Positions 10,069 through 19,169 of a stretch of 64,000 nt of DNA are shown here, in pieces; position 1 is the first letter of the stretch; every line of letters starts with the position of its first letter. Location: assembly GCF_001598695.1 (NCBI RefSeq), contig NZ_BCZK01000015.1:1-64000 (forward strand), read 5' to 3'. The position numbers and the translations under genes are program-made. The notes under the pieces were generated by a model. That model was not told where the DNA came from, did no database searches, and saw only the letters and a list, made by a program, of their open reading frames with translations. This stretch comes from Klebsiella oxytoca NBRC 105695. GTDB lineage: Bacteria; Pseudomonadota; Gammaproteobacteria; Enterobacterales; Enterobacteriaceae.

Positions 10069-10547
10069 TGCGAATTGGACACGGTTTTGACGTACACGCT
10101 TTTGGCGGTGAAGGCCCCATCATCATCGGCGGCGTGCGCGTACCTTATGAAAAAGGGCTGCTGGCGCATTCCGACGGCGACGTCGCGCTGCACGCGCTGA
10201 CCGATGCGCTGTTGGGCGCGGCGGCGCTGGGCGACATCGGCAAGCTGTTCCCGGATACCGACCCGGCCTTTAAGGGGGCCGATAGCCGCGAACTGCTGCG
10301 CGAAGCGTGGCGGCGCATCCAGGCAAAAGGCTTTACCCTTGGCAACGTTGACGTCACCATCATCGCCCAGGCGCCGAAAATGCTGCCGCATATTCCCCAG
10401 ATGCGCATCTTTATTGCTGAAGACCTCGGCTGCCATATGGACGATGTTAACGTCAAAGCCACCACCACTGAAAAGCTGGGCTTTACCGGCCGTGGCGAAG
10501 GCATCGCCTGTGAAGCGGTGGCGCTGCTGCGTAAGGCTGAGAAATGA
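10068..10547 (+). CDS. ispF: 2-C-methyl-D-erythritol 2,4-cyclodiphosphate synthase IspF
   Basis: IspF cyclises CDP-ME 2-phosphate to ME-cPP with release of CMP, acting as a homotrimer with Zn. The metal ligands are visible in [13 protein letters not shown] (Asp8, His10) and in the [18 protein letters not shown] block. The length of 159 residues is normal. Its last codons overlap the truD start by 4 bases (ATGA). Confidence 0.97.
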   Translation: MRIGHGFDVHAFGGEGPIIIGGVRVPYEKGLLAHSDGDVALHALTDALLGAAALGDIGKLFPDTDPAFKGADSRELLREAWRRIQAKGFTLGNVDVTIIAQAPKMLPHIPQMRIFIAEDLGCHMDDVNVKATTTEKLGFTGRGEGIACEAVALLRKAEK

Positions 10548-11593
10548 TCGCTTTTGACGAACTCACTTATCTGCATGGAAAACCGCTGAGCCAGGGGCTG
10601 CTAAAAGCCAATCCGGAAGACTTTGTGGTGGTTGAGGATCTCGGCTTTGCGCCCGATGGCGAAGGCGAACATGTGCTGGTGCGTATTCTGAAAAACGGCT
10701 GCAATACCCGTTTTGTCGCTGACGCGTTGGCCAAATTCCTTAAAATTCATGCGCGCGAAGTGAGCTTTGCCGGGCAGAAAGACAAACATGCGGTGACTGA
10801 ACAGTGGCTGTGCGCCCGAGTGCCGGGCAAAGAGATGCCCGACCTGAGCAAATTCCAGCTTGAAGGCTGTCAGGTACTGGAGTACGCGCGCCATAAGCGC
10901 AAGCTGCGCCTCGGGGCGCTGAAGGGGAACCAGTTTACGCTGGTGCTGCGCGAAATCAGCGATCGCGACGATGTCGAAACGCGTTTACAGGCGATTGCTG
11001 AGCATGGCGTACCCAACTATTTTGGCGCCCAGCGCTTCGGTATCGGCGGCAGTAACCTGCTGGGGGCGCTGCGCTGGGCCGAGAGCGGCGCGCCGGTGCG
11101 CGATCGCAATAAACGCAGTTTTTGTTTGTCGGCGGCCCGCAGCGCATTGTTTAATCAACAGGTTGGTATTAGATTAAAAAAACCGGAATTTAATCAGGTT
11201 GTTGATGGCGATGCGCTACAATTAGCGGGGCGCGGAAGCTGGTTCGTTGCGACCTCTGAAGAACTGACGGAGCTCCAGGCGCGGGTAAATAATCGCGAAC
11301 TGATGATTACCGCTGCGCTTGTAGGTAGCGGCGACTGGGGCAGCCAGCGGGACGCGCTGGCCGCCGAACAGGCGGCCGTCGTTGAAGAGACGCAGCTACA
11401 GACGCTGCTGGTGCGTGAAAAAGTAGAGGCCGCACGCCGGGCGATGCTGCTTTATCCCCAGCAGATGAGCTGGAACTGGTGGGATGACGTTACCGTTGAA
11501 CTGCGTTTCTGGCTGCCCGCAGGCAGCTTCGCCACCAGCGTAGTAAGGGAGCTTATCAATACAACGGGTGACTATGCGAATATTGCTGAGTAA
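10544..11593 (+). CDS. truD: tRNA pseudouridine(13) synthase TruD
   Basis: TruD isomerises uridine 13 of tRNA-Glu to pseudouridine. The catalytic Asp lies in the family motif [12 protein letters not shown] near residue 80, and the NYFGAQRFG block follows. The length of 349 aa is standard. The gene overlaps ispF by 4 bases and surE by about 20 bases, the same compact arrangement as in E. coli. Confidence 0.96.
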   Translation: MIAFDELTYLHGKPLSQGLLKANPEDFVVVEDLGFAPDGEGEHVLVRILKNGCNTRFVADALAKFLKIHAREVSFAGQKDKHAVTEQWLCARVPGKEMPDLSKFQLEGCQVLEYARHKRKLRLGALKGNQFTLVLREISDRDDVETRLQAIAEHGVPNYFGAQRFGIGGSNLLGALRWAESGAPVRDRNKRSFCLSAARSALFNQQVGIRLKKPEFNQVVDGDALQLAGRGSWFVATSEELTELQARVNNRELMITAALVGSGDWGSQRDALAAEQAAVVEETQLQTLLVREKVEAARRAMLLYPQQMSWNWWDDVTVELRFWLPAGSFATSVVRELINTTGDYANIAE

Positions 11594-12335
11594 CGATGAC
11601 GGGATCCACGCGCCGGGCATTCAGACCCTGGCGAAGGCCTTACGGGAATTCGCTGAGGTTCAGATAGTTGCACCCGATCGTAACCGCAGCGGGGCGTCGA
11701 ATTCCCTGACGCTGGAGTCTTCGCTACGCACTTTCACTTTCGACAACGGCGATATCGCCGTGCAAATGGGCACGCCGACGGACTGTGTCTACCTCGGCGT
11801 CAACGCCCTGATGCGGCCGCGTCCGGATATTGTGGTCTCCGGCATTAACGCCGGGCCCAACCTTGGCGACGACGTCATCTATTCCGGCACCGTTGCCGCC
11901 GCCATGGAAGGCCGTCATCTGGGCTTTCCGGCGCTGGCCGTTTCGCTAAACGGCTACCAACACTATGAGACCGCCGCTGCGGTCACCAGCTCGATTCTCC
12001 GGGCATTAAGCCGCGAACCGCTGCGTACCGGGCGCATTCTCAATATCAACGTGCCGGATCTTCCGCTTGATCAGATAAAAGGTATTCGCGTTACCCGCTG
12101 CGGCAGCCGCCATCCTTCCGATCAGGTCATTCCGCAGAAAGATCCGCGCGGCAATACGCTGTACTGGATCGGTCCTCCGGGGGAAAAGTACGACGCCGGT
12201 CCGGATACCGACTTTGCCGCGGTGGATGAAGGCTATGTCTCGGTCACGCCGCTCCATGTCGATTTAACCGCCCACAGCGCGCATGAGGTGGTTAGCGGCT
12301 GGCTCGATCGCGTTGGGGTTGATACACAATGGTAA
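11574..12335 (+). CDS. surE: 5'/3'-nucleotidase SurE
   Basis: SurE is a stationary-phase survival nucleotidase and exopolyphosphatase. The N-terminal metal site [15 protein letters not shown] has the paired Asp residues, followed by the [12 protein letters not shown] and [19 protein letters not shown] blocks. I use ATG 11574, the family start, not the two-codon longer 11568. The gene starts inside the end of truD and overlaps pcm by 7 bases. Confidence 0.96.
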   Translation: MRILLSNDDGIHAPGIQTLAKALREFAEVQIVAPDRNRSGASNSLTLESSLRTFTFDNGDIAVQMGTPTDCVYLGVNALMRPRPDIVVSGINAGPNLGDDVIYSGTVAAAMEGRHLGFPALAVSLNGYQHYETAAAVTSSILRALSREPLRTGRILNINVPDLPLDQIKGIRVTRCGSRHPSDQVIPQKDPRGNTLYWIGPPGEKYDAGPDTDFAAVDEGYVSVTPLHVDLTAHSAHEVVSGWLDRVGVDTQW

Positions 12336-12955
12336 GCAAACGTGTTGAAAGTCTTCTCAATCAGCTTCGCACTCAGGGCATTGTCGACGAGCGCGTGCTG
12401 GACGCTATCGCGCAGGTGCCGCGAGAAAAGTTTGTTGATGAAGCCTTTGAACATAAGGCGTGGGAAAACACGGCATTGCCGATTGGCCAGGGGCAAACTA
12501 TTTCGCAGCCCTATATGGTGGCGAGGATGACCGAGCTTCTGACGCTTACGCCGGAGTCAAGGGTGCTGGAAATCGGCACCGGCTCTGGTTATCAGACGGC
12601 AATTCTGGCGCACCTCGTGCACCACGTTTGCTCGGTCGAGCGTATTAAGAGCCTGCAGTGGCACGCGCGCCGTCGTCTGAAACAACTTGATTTACATAAT
12701 GTTTCAACCCGTCACGGTGATGGATGGCAGGGTTGGCAGGCACGCGCGCCGTTTGACGCGATTATTGTGACCGCAGCGCCGCCGGAAATCCCGGCCGCAC
12801 TGCTGGCGCAATTAGACGATGGCGGCGTGCTGGTGCTGCCGGTAGGCGAAGAGCACCAGTTTTTAAAGCGCATCCGTCGACGCGGCAATGAGTTTGTCAT
12901 TGACACCGTCGAGGCCGTGCGCTTTGTTCCCCTCGTTAAAGGGGAGCTGGCCTGA
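12329..12955 (+). CDS. pcm: Protein-L-isoaspartate O-methyltransferase Pcm
   Basis: Pcm uses SAM to methylate isoaspartyl residues and so repairs age-damaged proteins. The SAM-binding motif [17 protein letters not shown] and the [14 protein letters not shown] block are clear. The 208-residue length matches the E. coli enzyme. It overlaps the end of surE, forming the conserved surE-pcm-nlpD-rpoS stationary-phase order. Confidence 0.96.
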   Translation: MVSKRVESLLNQLRTQGIVDERVLDAIAQVPREKFVDEAFEHKAWENTALPIGQGQTISQPYMVARMTELLTLTPESRVLEIGTGSGYQTAILAHLVHHVCSVERIKSLQWHARRRLKQLDLHNVSTRHGDGWQGWQARAPFDAIIVTAAPPEIPAALLAQLDDGGVLVLPVGEEHQFLKRIRRRGNEFVIDTVEAVRFVPLVKGELA

Positions 12956-13076
12956 ACCGGATTATTCCAGGTTTTTTTGCCTGCATTTAGGCATAGGGTG
13001 GACGCATTTTTCGTGTCCTGGCCGGGCACCGTCCGGTGAGCAAGATATTGGTAGTTAACATATTCCTGGGGGATAA

Positions 13077-14195
13077 ATGAGCGCGGGAAGCCCAAAATTT
13101 ACCTTAAGCCGCATTGCGGCTTTGTCACTGGTGTCACTCTGGCTGGCAGGCTGCAGCAGTTCCAACAATCCGCCTGCGCCGGTCAGCACGGCTGGCGGGG
13201 CTTCGTCTTCGGGCACCAATTCCGGGATGCTGATTACGCCTCCGACCAATACCGCGCCGCAGGCTCGTCCGGTACAAACTCAGCCGGTACAGACGCAGCC
13301 TGTGCAGATCCAGCCGATGGCTCAGGAGCCTGTGCAAACGGTAAACGGCAAAATCGTCTACAACCGTAAGTATGGGGATATTCCGAAAGGTAGCTATACC
13401 GGCGGCAGCACCTATACTGTTAAACGCGGCGACACGCTATTCTACATTGCGTGGGTTACCGGGAACGATTTCCGCGACCTGGCGCAGCGCAATAATATCC
13501 CGGCACCGTACGCTTTGAACGTCGGTCAGACGTTACAGGTTGGCAATGCATCCGGCCAGCCGATTACCGGTGATAATCCTGTTGCCCAGGCGAGCGTGAA
13601 GGCCAGTAATGGTGGAATGTTGAGCGCAAATTCTGCACAAAAATCCACCGCGGTAGTTGCGTCACAACCAACTATTACGTATTCTGAATCTTCAGGTGAA
13701 CAGAGTGCTAATAAGATGTTGCCGAACAACAAGCCCGCGACGACGACAACCGTCGCGCCAGTTACGGCTCCAGCTGTCAGCACCACCCAATCGACTGCAA
13801 GCAGTACGTCTACCAGTTCGCCGATCTCTTCATGGCGCTGGCCGACTGATGGCAAGGTTATCGAGAACTTTAGTGGGGCCGAAGGTGGCAATAAAGGTAT
13901 TGATATTGCAGGCAGTAAAGGACAGGCTATTGTCGCGACCGCAGATGGGCGCGTCGTCTATGCCGGTAACGCACTGCGCGGTTACGGTAATCTTATTATC
14001 ATCAAACATAACGATGATTACCTGAGCGCCTACGCCCATAACGATACGATGCTCGTAAAAGAGCAACAAGATATCAAGGCGGGGCAGAAGATCGCTACCA
14101 TGGGTAGCACAGGTACTAGTTCGACACGATTGCATTTTGAAATTCGTTACAAGGGGAAATCCGTCAACCCGCTGCAGTATTTACCGCAGCGATAA
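13077..14195 (+). CDS. nlpD: Murein hydrolase activator lipoprotein NlpD
   Basis: NlpD is an outer-membrane lipoprotein that activates the amidase AmiC during cell separation. The lipobox LAGC puts the lipidated Cys at residue 26. A Pro/Gln/Val-rich linker with PVQTQ repeats follows, then a LysM domain ([17 protein letters not shown] to LNVGQTLQV), a Ser/Thr-rich linker, and a C-terminal LytM/M23-like domain. The LytM domain lacks the full zinc-ligand set, as expected for an activator. Known biology in E. coli places the main rpoS promoter inside this gene. Confidence 0.96.
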   Translation: MSAGSPKFTLSRIAALSLVSLWLAGCSSSNNPPAPVSTAGGASSSGTNSGMLITPPTNTAPQARPVQTQPVQTQPVQIQPMAQEPVQTVNGKIVYNRKYGDIPKGSYTGGSTYTVKRGDTLFYIAWVTGNDFRDLAQRNNIPAPYALNVGQTLQVGNASGQPITGDNPVAQASVKASNGGMLSANSAQKSTAVVASQPTITYSESSGEQSANKMLPNNKPATTTTVAPVTAPAVSTTQSTASSTSTSSPISSWRWPTDGKVIENFSGAEGGNKGIDIAGSKGQAIVATADGRVVYAGNALRGYGNLIIIKHNDDYLSAYAHNDTMLVKEQQDIKAGQKIATMGSTGTSSTRLHFEIRYKGKSVNPLQYLPQR

Positions 14196-14351
14196 TTTGG
14201 CAAAGTACGGATAGCTCAGTATTGCTAAGAAAGGCGCCAGGGCGGCAACGATGTCTTCTTTAACGGGGCATAAAGGTTATCGTCCGGGCGTCCTTCGAGT
14301 GATATTTAGCCAAAGTGCTTTGCTCAGGGATCACGGGTAGGAGCCATCTTT

Positions 14352-15344
14352 ATGAGTCAGAATACGCTGAAAGTTCATGATTTAAATGAAGACGCGGAAT
14401 TTGATGAGAACGGAGTCGAGGTTTTTGACGAGAAAGCCTTAGTTGAAGAGGAACCCAGTGATAGCGATCTGGCTGAGGAAGAGCTTCTTTCGCAGGGAGC
14501 AACCCAACGGGTGCTTGATGCGACGCAGCTTTATCTCGGAGAGATTGGTTATTCCCCACTGCTGACTGCCGAAGAAGAGGTTTATTTTGCCCGTCGCGCG
14601 CTGCGTGGTGACGTTGCATCACGCCGCAGGATGATCGAAAGTAACCTGCGTCTGGTTGTCAAGATTGCCCGCCGTTACGGCAATCGTGGTCTGGCTCTGC
14701 TGGACCTGATTGAAGAAGGTAACCTGGGGCTGATTCGCGCAGTTGAGAAGTTTGACCCGGAACGTGGGTTCCGTTTTTCAACTTACGCGACCTGGTGGAT
14801 TCGCCAAACGATTGAACGGGCAATTATGAACCAAACCCGTACCATTCGTTTACCTATCCACATCGTCAAAGAGCTGAACGTCTATCTGCGTACCGCGCGC
14901 GAGTTGTCCCACAAGCTGGACCACGAGCCGAGCGCCGAAGAGATAGCCGAACAGCTGGATAAGCCAGTTGATGACGTAAGCCGCATGCTGCGTCTGAACG
15001 AGCGCATTACCTCAGTGGATACTCCGCTGGGTGGCGACTCGGAAAAAGCGCTGCTGGACATCCTGGCCGATGAAAAAGACAACGGCCCGGAAGACACCAC
15101 GCAGGACGATGATATGAAACAAAGCATCGTCAAATGGCTGTTCGAACTGAACGCCAAGCAGCGTGAAGTGCTGGCTCGTCGCTTTGGCCTGCTGGGCTAT
15201 GAAGCCGCGACGCTTGAGGATGTTGGCCGTGAAATTGGCCTGACCCGCGAACGCGTGCGTCAGATCCAGGTTGAAGGTCTCCGCCGTCTGCGGGAGATTC
15301 TGCAAAGCCAGGGGCTGAACATCGAAGCGCTGTTCCGCGAGTAA
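14352..15344 (+). CDS. rpoS: RNA polymerase sigma factor RpoS
   Basis: RpoS is sigma-S, the general stress and stationary-phase sigma factor. The 330-residue sequence is nearly identical to E. coli RpoS, with region 2 ([35 protein letters not shown]) and the region 4.2 helix-turn-helix ([21 protein letters not shown]). It appears intact. The 156-base gap after nlpD is part of the long 5' leader known to fold on itself and be opened by Hfq-dependent small RNAs. A strong terminator follows. Confidence 0.98.
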   Translation: MSQNTLKVHDLNEDAEFDENGVEVFDEKALVEEEPSDSDLAEEELLSQGATQRVLDATQLYLGEIGYSPLLTAEEEVYFARRALRGDVASRRRMIESNLRLVVKIARRYGNRGLALLDLIEEGNLGLIRAVEKFDPERGFRFSTYATWWIRQTIERAIMNQTRTIRLPIHIVKELNVYLRTARELSHKLDHEPSAEEIAEQLDKPVDDVSRMLRLNERITSVDTPLGGDSEKALLDILADEKDNGPEDTTQDDDMKQSIVKWLFELNAKQREVLARRFGLLGYEAATLEDVGREIGLTRERVRQIQVEGLRRLREILQSQGLNIEALFRE

Positions 15345-15360
15345 GACACCTTTCGTTAAA

Positions 15361-15398
15361 AAGGCTCAATCGTTTTTCGATTGGGCCTTTTTCTTTTT
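15361..15398 (+). terminator. rpoS terminator
   Basis: A 12-bp stem (AAGGCTCAATCG paired with CGATTGGGCCTT, one G-U pair) with a five-T loop is followed by TTTCTTTTTC. It sits 16 bases after the rpoS stop. Being A-flanked on the other side, it may also stop transcription arriving from the minus-strand gene at 15412. Confidence 0.9.
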
Positions 15399-15411
15399 CA
15401 GCGTCTGCTCT

Positions 15412-15789
15412 CTATATCCGGGCCGTTTCGTGGAGATGCAGCCAGCTTATCTCCCCCTCCTGCTGGCGGAAAAGCGCCGTTGACCAGCGCGCCGTATCCG
15501 CTTTGCCGGGTAAAACGTGCGTTTCCCGATATATCACCGCGGCCCCATCGTGCCATTCGGCAAGCATCGCGGCGCTATCAATGACGATTTTTAAGCCGGG
15601 GCGGCTGGCGCGAGCCCCTTGAAAAAAAGCGCTGACCGCCTGCTGGTCCATGCGTGTCCCGTTAATCGGGATCATGGTAAATTCCGCGCTGAAGCGCTGC
15701 ATTAACCCTTCGATGCTGCCAGTTCCCTGATTCAGCCAGGCTTCAATGGCCACATGGGCGGCAATGACTTCTTCAATATAGCGACTCAT
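15412..15789 (-). CDS. SnoaL/DUF4440-like (NTF2-fold) protein
   Basis: This 125-residue cytosolic protein has the outline of the NTF2-like superfamily. It shows an N-terminal helix (HVAIEAWLNQG), then FSAEFTMIPINGTRMDQQAVSAFFQG, and a C-terminal beta strand (ISWLHLHETARI). Such proteins are small enzymes or binding proteins of varied function; no catalytic residues can be assigned. Its start overlaps the stop of the MFS gene by 4 bases, so the two are co-translated. Confidence 0.65.
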   Translation of the reverse strand: MSRYIEEVIAAHVAIEAWLNQGTGSIEGLMQRFSAEFTMIPINGTRMDQQAVSAFFQGARASRPGLKIVIDSAAMLAEWHDGAAVIYRETHVLPGKADTARWSTALFRQQEGEISWLHLHETARI

Positions 15790-17000
15790 TTGTTCTCCGT
15801 TTTACCGTGCAGGCGCATGATTATCGCCCGGTTATCAAATCTAAGGCAGCGCAGCAGCGGCAGCAGCGTAAAAATAGCGGCGGCGATAAACACGCCACGC
15901 CAGGCCTGCGGTGCTGGCCAGTAAAGCAAAAATGCGCTCAATAACCCCGCCAGCAGCGCAGCGCCAATCAGGAAACTCAGCTGACGATTGAGGTTCCACA
16001 GCGCGCTGGCGTCCGGCATATCGCAGTTAGCCACATTAAGAAACGCGCTGCTTTGGGCCGTACTGCTGCACAGACTGCCGCCTGCGCCCATTAAGACAAA
16101 TGCCGCGATCAGCGTGCTGCTGGCGGTTGGTGAATTAACGCTGGCCAGCGCGACGATCCCGGCGGCCTGAAGCAGGCAGCCGGCCGCAATCAGAGGGCGG
16201 GGGCCGAGACGATTAAAATAGCGACCGGTCGTGACGATCGCCACGAAAGAGGCCAGTGACCAGGGCAGCATCAGGGCGCCGATAGCGGAGGGTGACAACC
16301 CCGTTACGCTTTGCAAATAAAACATCCCGACGACGTTAATTCCGATAAACGTCCCCGGCACGCAGAGATACACCAGCATAGAAAAACGCAGCAGCGGGTC
16401 ACGCAGTAAAGCGAGCGGTAATAAACCTCCCGCTCGCACAACGCTTCTCTCTTCTTTTAGCCACAACGCTGCCAGCGCTAACGTCAGAAGGGCTATCGGC
16501 AGGCTGGCAAGGAAGACCCAGCGCCAGCTAAGTGATTGCACCAGAAGACCTCCCAGCGCCGGGGAGCACGCCGGCGCCAGTAGCCCGACCAGCATCACCG
16601 CGGCAGAGAGCTTTGCCCGCTCGTGAGTCTTAAACTGCTGCCAGGTTAATGCCTGACCTATTGGAATCAACAGTCCACCGCCCATTCCCTGCAGGACGCG
16701 CCACAGAACCAGATTTAGCAATGAGTCGGCCATCCCTGTTGCCAGCGCGCCGATGCTAAACAGGCTGAGCGAAAGCAGAAACACCCGTCGGGCGCCAAAC
16801 CGCTGGCTGAGCCTGGCGCTAAACGGCAGCACCAGGGTGAGTCCTGCAATATAGCCATTGCTGACCCACGCCAGTTCGCCTGGCGACGCGTGCAGCGTCC
16901 GGCTCATCGCCGGAAAAGCGACGCTGGCGATAAACATATTGATTAAGTCGAGAAAGAAACCCAGCAGAAAAAGGGTTGCGACCTTGTTGCGATACGTCAT
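15786..17000 (-). CDS. MFS drug-efflux-type transporter
   Basis: A 404-residue major facilitator protein with about 12 hydrophobic segments. It resembles the DHA family of proton-coupled multidrug exporters: an N-terminal LFLLGFFLDLINMFIASVAFPAM helix, the loop 2-3 region SARLSQRFGARRVFL (motif A-like), and VLQGMGGGLLIPIGQ. It is transcribed divergently from a LysR gene 90 bases away, which is probably its regulator. The substrate is unknown. Confidence 0.8.
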   Translation of the reverse strand: MTYRNKVATLFLLGFFLDLINMFIASVAFPAMSRTLHASPGELAWVSNGYIAGLTLVLPFSARLSQRFGARRVFLLSLSLFSIGALATGMADSLLNLVLWRVLQGMGGGLLIPIGQALTWQQFKTHERAKLSAAVMLVGLLAPACSPALGGLLVQSLSWRWVFLASLPIALLTLALAALWLKEERSVVRAGGLLPLALLRDPLLRFSMLVYLCVPGTFIGINVVGMFYLQSVTGLSPSAIGALMLPWSLASFVAIVTTGRYFNRLGPRPLIAAGCLLQAAGIVALASVNSPTASSTLIAAFVLMGAGGSLCSSTAQSSAFLNVANCDMPDASALWNLNRQLSFLIGAALLAGLLSAFLLYWPAPQAWRGVFIAAAIFTLLPLLRCLRFDNRAIIMRLHGKTENK

Positions 17001-17095
17001 TGATTACTCTCCCCATGAAGGCCGCTACTGTAAACCTCAGCATCAGGGCGAATAAACGCGACATTCGGATATATACTGTCTGAAATTTTTTGACA

Positions 17096-17995
17096 ATGAG
17101 CGATATGATGCTGAACCTGCAGCGGATGACCATGTTTGTGGCGGTGGTGGAGAGCGGCAGTTTTACCGCGGCGGCGGCGGCCCTCGGGCAAACCAAGGCC
17201 GTGGTCAGTTTTAACGTCAGGCAGCTGGAGAGCGAGCTGGGCGTTACGCTGCTGTTGCGATCGACCCGACGGCTTACGCTGACTGAAGCCGGGTCGCTGT
17301 TTTATCAGCGTGGCCTCGCGCTGCTGAAGGCAGCGGAAAATCTGCAGGACGACGTCCGGGGCAGCCATGTGGGATTGAGCGGCGAATTGCGGGTTGCGAC
17401 CACGGCAGAATATGGTGCTCAGGTGATTGTTCCGGCGCTGGCGGCGTTCAGCCTGCGGCATCCAGCGCTCCGCGTGCGGCACGTTTCTTCTTCTCACCAC
17501 GCAGATTTAATCTCAGATCGTGTTGATGTGGCGATTCGTCTCGGGACGCTGGCGGATTCACGTTACCGCGCGGCGCTGATCTCGCGCTTTGCTATCGTAC
17601 CAGTCGCCTCTCCGGCGTGGCTGGCGCAGCATCCGGTGAAGACGCTAGAGGATCTGGCCCATTCCGCGTGGATTATTCATGAACGTTTGACGACGCCGCT
17701 GCGCTGGCAGCTCAGCGGGCCGCAGGAACGGTGTATCCCGTTTGAAATTAAAAAGGCGCCAAGGATATCGGCGGATAGCGCCAGCGCGCTGATGGCTTTT
17801 GCGTTGGCGGGGAGCGGCGTCGCGCTGCTCCCCGAATGGCTGGCGGCCGCTGCGCTGGCGGATAACGCCCTCGTGCGGATTATGCCAGAATTCCGCTTCC
17901 CGTCTCAGGGAGTGTATGCGGTTTATCCGGACGCGCAGCATGTTCCCGCCAGGGTTCGGGCGTTTATTGATTTTCTCCGCGAGCGTTTGGGTTAG
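17096..17995 (+). CDS. LysR-family transcriptional regulator
   Basis: A standard LysR regulator of about 300 residues. The N-terminal winged helix reads MTMFVAVVESGSFTAAAAALGQTKAVVSFNVRQLE, and a periplasmic-binding-like effector domain follows from about residue 90. The start is uncertain: TTG 17090, ATG 17096, 17105 and 17108 are all in frame, and none has a strong ribosome-binding site. It is divergent from the MFS pump and SnoaL-like gene, the usual layout for a LysR activator. Its 3' end overlaps the MarR gene tail to tail by 4 bases. Confidence 0.87.
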   Translation: MSDMMLNLQRMTMFVAVVESGSFTAAAAALGQTKAVVSFNVRQLESELGVTLLLRSTRRLTLTEAGSLFYQRGLALLKAAENLQDDVRGSHVGLSGELRVATTAEYGAQVIVPALAAFSLRHPALRVRHVSSSHHADLISDRVDVAIRLGTLADSRYRAALISRFAIVPVASPAWLAQHPVKTLEDLAHSAWIIHERLTTPLRWQLSGPQERCIPFEIKKAPRISADSASALMAFALAGSGVALLPEWLAAAALADNALVRIMPEFRFPSQGVYAVYPDAQHVPARVRAFIDFLRERLG

Positions 17996-18405
17996 CGCTC
18001 TTGCGCCATCAGCTTATGGATGAGTTGCGAAAACTGGCGGCGCTCTTCATCACTGAGACGGCCTAAAAACTCTTCATCAACGGCGTTACCCAACGGCATA
18101 GAGCTTGCCAGCAGCGCTTCGCCTTCGGCGGTTAAATAGACAAACCGCCGGCGTTTGTCCGCCGGATCGTGTTCGCGACGAACCAACCCCCGGCTTTCCA
18201 TACGGCTCAGCATTTCCGCCAGCGTCGCTTTGGTGCTGACCGCCGCTTCCGTTAACGTCACCTGTTCGATGCCGGGATGCTCGGCAATTGAACGCATTAC
18301 CGCATACTGCGGTTTGGTCAGGTCCGGCAGTTCGTGCTGCCAGCGAGCGGTGTGCTGCTGAAAAAGCTGGCGCAACAGGTGGAACGCCTCGTTTCTTAAC
18401 TCCAT
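17992..18405 (-). CDS. MarR-family regulator of the decarboxylase operon
   Basis: A 137-residue MarR-type winged-helix dimeric repressor. The DNA-binding part reads LTEAAVSTKATLAEMLSRMESRGLVRREHDPADKRRRFVYLTAEGE, with the conserved D-x-R wing. It is divergent from kpdBCD, and the gap between them holds two copies of a palindrome around CGTATACG. It probably represses the decarboxylase genes until a phenolic acid binds; that role is inferred from position. Confidence 0.88.
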   Translation of the reverse strand: MELRNEAFHLLRQLFQQHTARWQHELPDLTKPQYAVMRSIAEHPGIEQVTLTEAAVSTKATLAEMLSRMESRGLVRREHDPADKRRRFVYLTAEGEALLASSMPLGNAVDEEFLGRLSDEERRQFSQLIHKLMAQER

Positions 18406-18488
18406 GACAACTCCGTAATCAAACCGTCGATTCTATGATAGCCGTTCGCACGGGGATTTAGCATTTTTCCTTTTTTGATTAAAAATGC

Positions 18489-18502
18489 GGCCGTATACGA
18501 AC
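18489..18502. promoter_or_regulatory. MarR operator candidate 1 (half-degenerate)
   Basis: The sequence GGCCGTATACGAAC shares the core CGTATACGAAC with the perfect palindrome 57 bases downstream. It lies nearer the MarR start and may serve autoregulation. Confidence 0.55.
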
Positions 18503-18545
18503 GAACTTGCATGGATAGCCCTACAAGAGTAGCTTTAATAAAAAC

Positions 18546-18559
18546 GTTCGTATACGAAC
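18546..18559. promoter_or_regulatory. MarR operator candidate 2 (perfect palindrome)
   Basis: GTTCGTATACGAAC is a perfect 14-base palindrome ending 16 bases before the kpdB start. A dimer bound here would block the kpd promoter or translation initiation region. Size and symmetry fit MarR-family sites. Confidence 0.65.
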
Positions 18560-18575
18560 AAAGTGTGAGGCGATG

Positions 18576-19169
18576 ATGAAGCTAATTGTTGGGATGACCG
18601 GAGCGACAGGCGCTCCGTTGGGGGTTGCGCTGCTTAAAGCGCTGCGTGAGATGCCGGAAGTGGAAACGCATCTGGTGATGTCAAAGTGGGCCAAAACGAC
18701 CATTGAGCTGGAAACGCCTTACAGCGCCCGTGAAGTCGCCGCACTGGCCGATTTCTCCCATAGCCCGGCGGATCAGGCCGCCGTCATCTCATCAGGTTCA
18801 TTTCGCACCGACGGCATGATTGTTATTCCCTGCAGTATGAAAACGCTGGCGGGTATTCGTGCCGGTTATGCCGAGGGGCTGGTTGGCCGGGCCGCGGACG
18901 TGGTGCTGAAAGAGGGGCGTAAGCTGGTACTGGTACCGCGCGAAATGCCGTTAAGCACCATCCATCTGGAAAACATGCTGGCCCTGTCACGCATGGGGGT
19001 GGCAATGGTGCCGCCCATGCCCGCTTATTACAACCATCCTAAAACCATTGAGGACGTCACGGACCACGTTGTCACGCGAGTGCTGGATCAGTTCGGTCTG
19101 GAGTATCACAAAGCGCGCCGCTGGAGCGGGTTACGGGCGGTAGAGAATGTTTCACAGGAGAATGAATAA
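18576..19169 (+). CDS. kpdB: UbiX-like flavin prenyltransferase (KpdB)
   Basis: A flavin prenyltransferase of the UbiX/Pad1 type, which attaches a dimethylallyl group to FMN to make the prenyl-FMN cofactor needed by the adjacent UbiD-type decarboxylase. The FMN-binding N-terminus KLIVGMTGATGAPLGVALL, the SSGSFRTDGMIVIPCSMKTLAGI block, and the VPREMPLSTIHLENM block are all present. I use ATG 18576, with GAGG six bases upstream. It heads the three-gene operon known in Klebsiella as kpdBCD for 4-hydroxybenzoate decarboxylase. Confidence 0.9.
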   Translation: MKLIVGMTGATGAPLGVALLKALREMPEVETHLVMSKWAKTTIELETPYSAREVAALADFSHSPADQAAVISSGSFRTDGMIVIPCSMKTLAGIRAGYAEGLVGRAADVVLKEGRKLVLVPREMPLSTIHLENMLALSRMGVAMVPPMPAYYNHPKTIEDVTDHVVTRVLDQFGLEYHKARRWSGLRAVENVSQENE

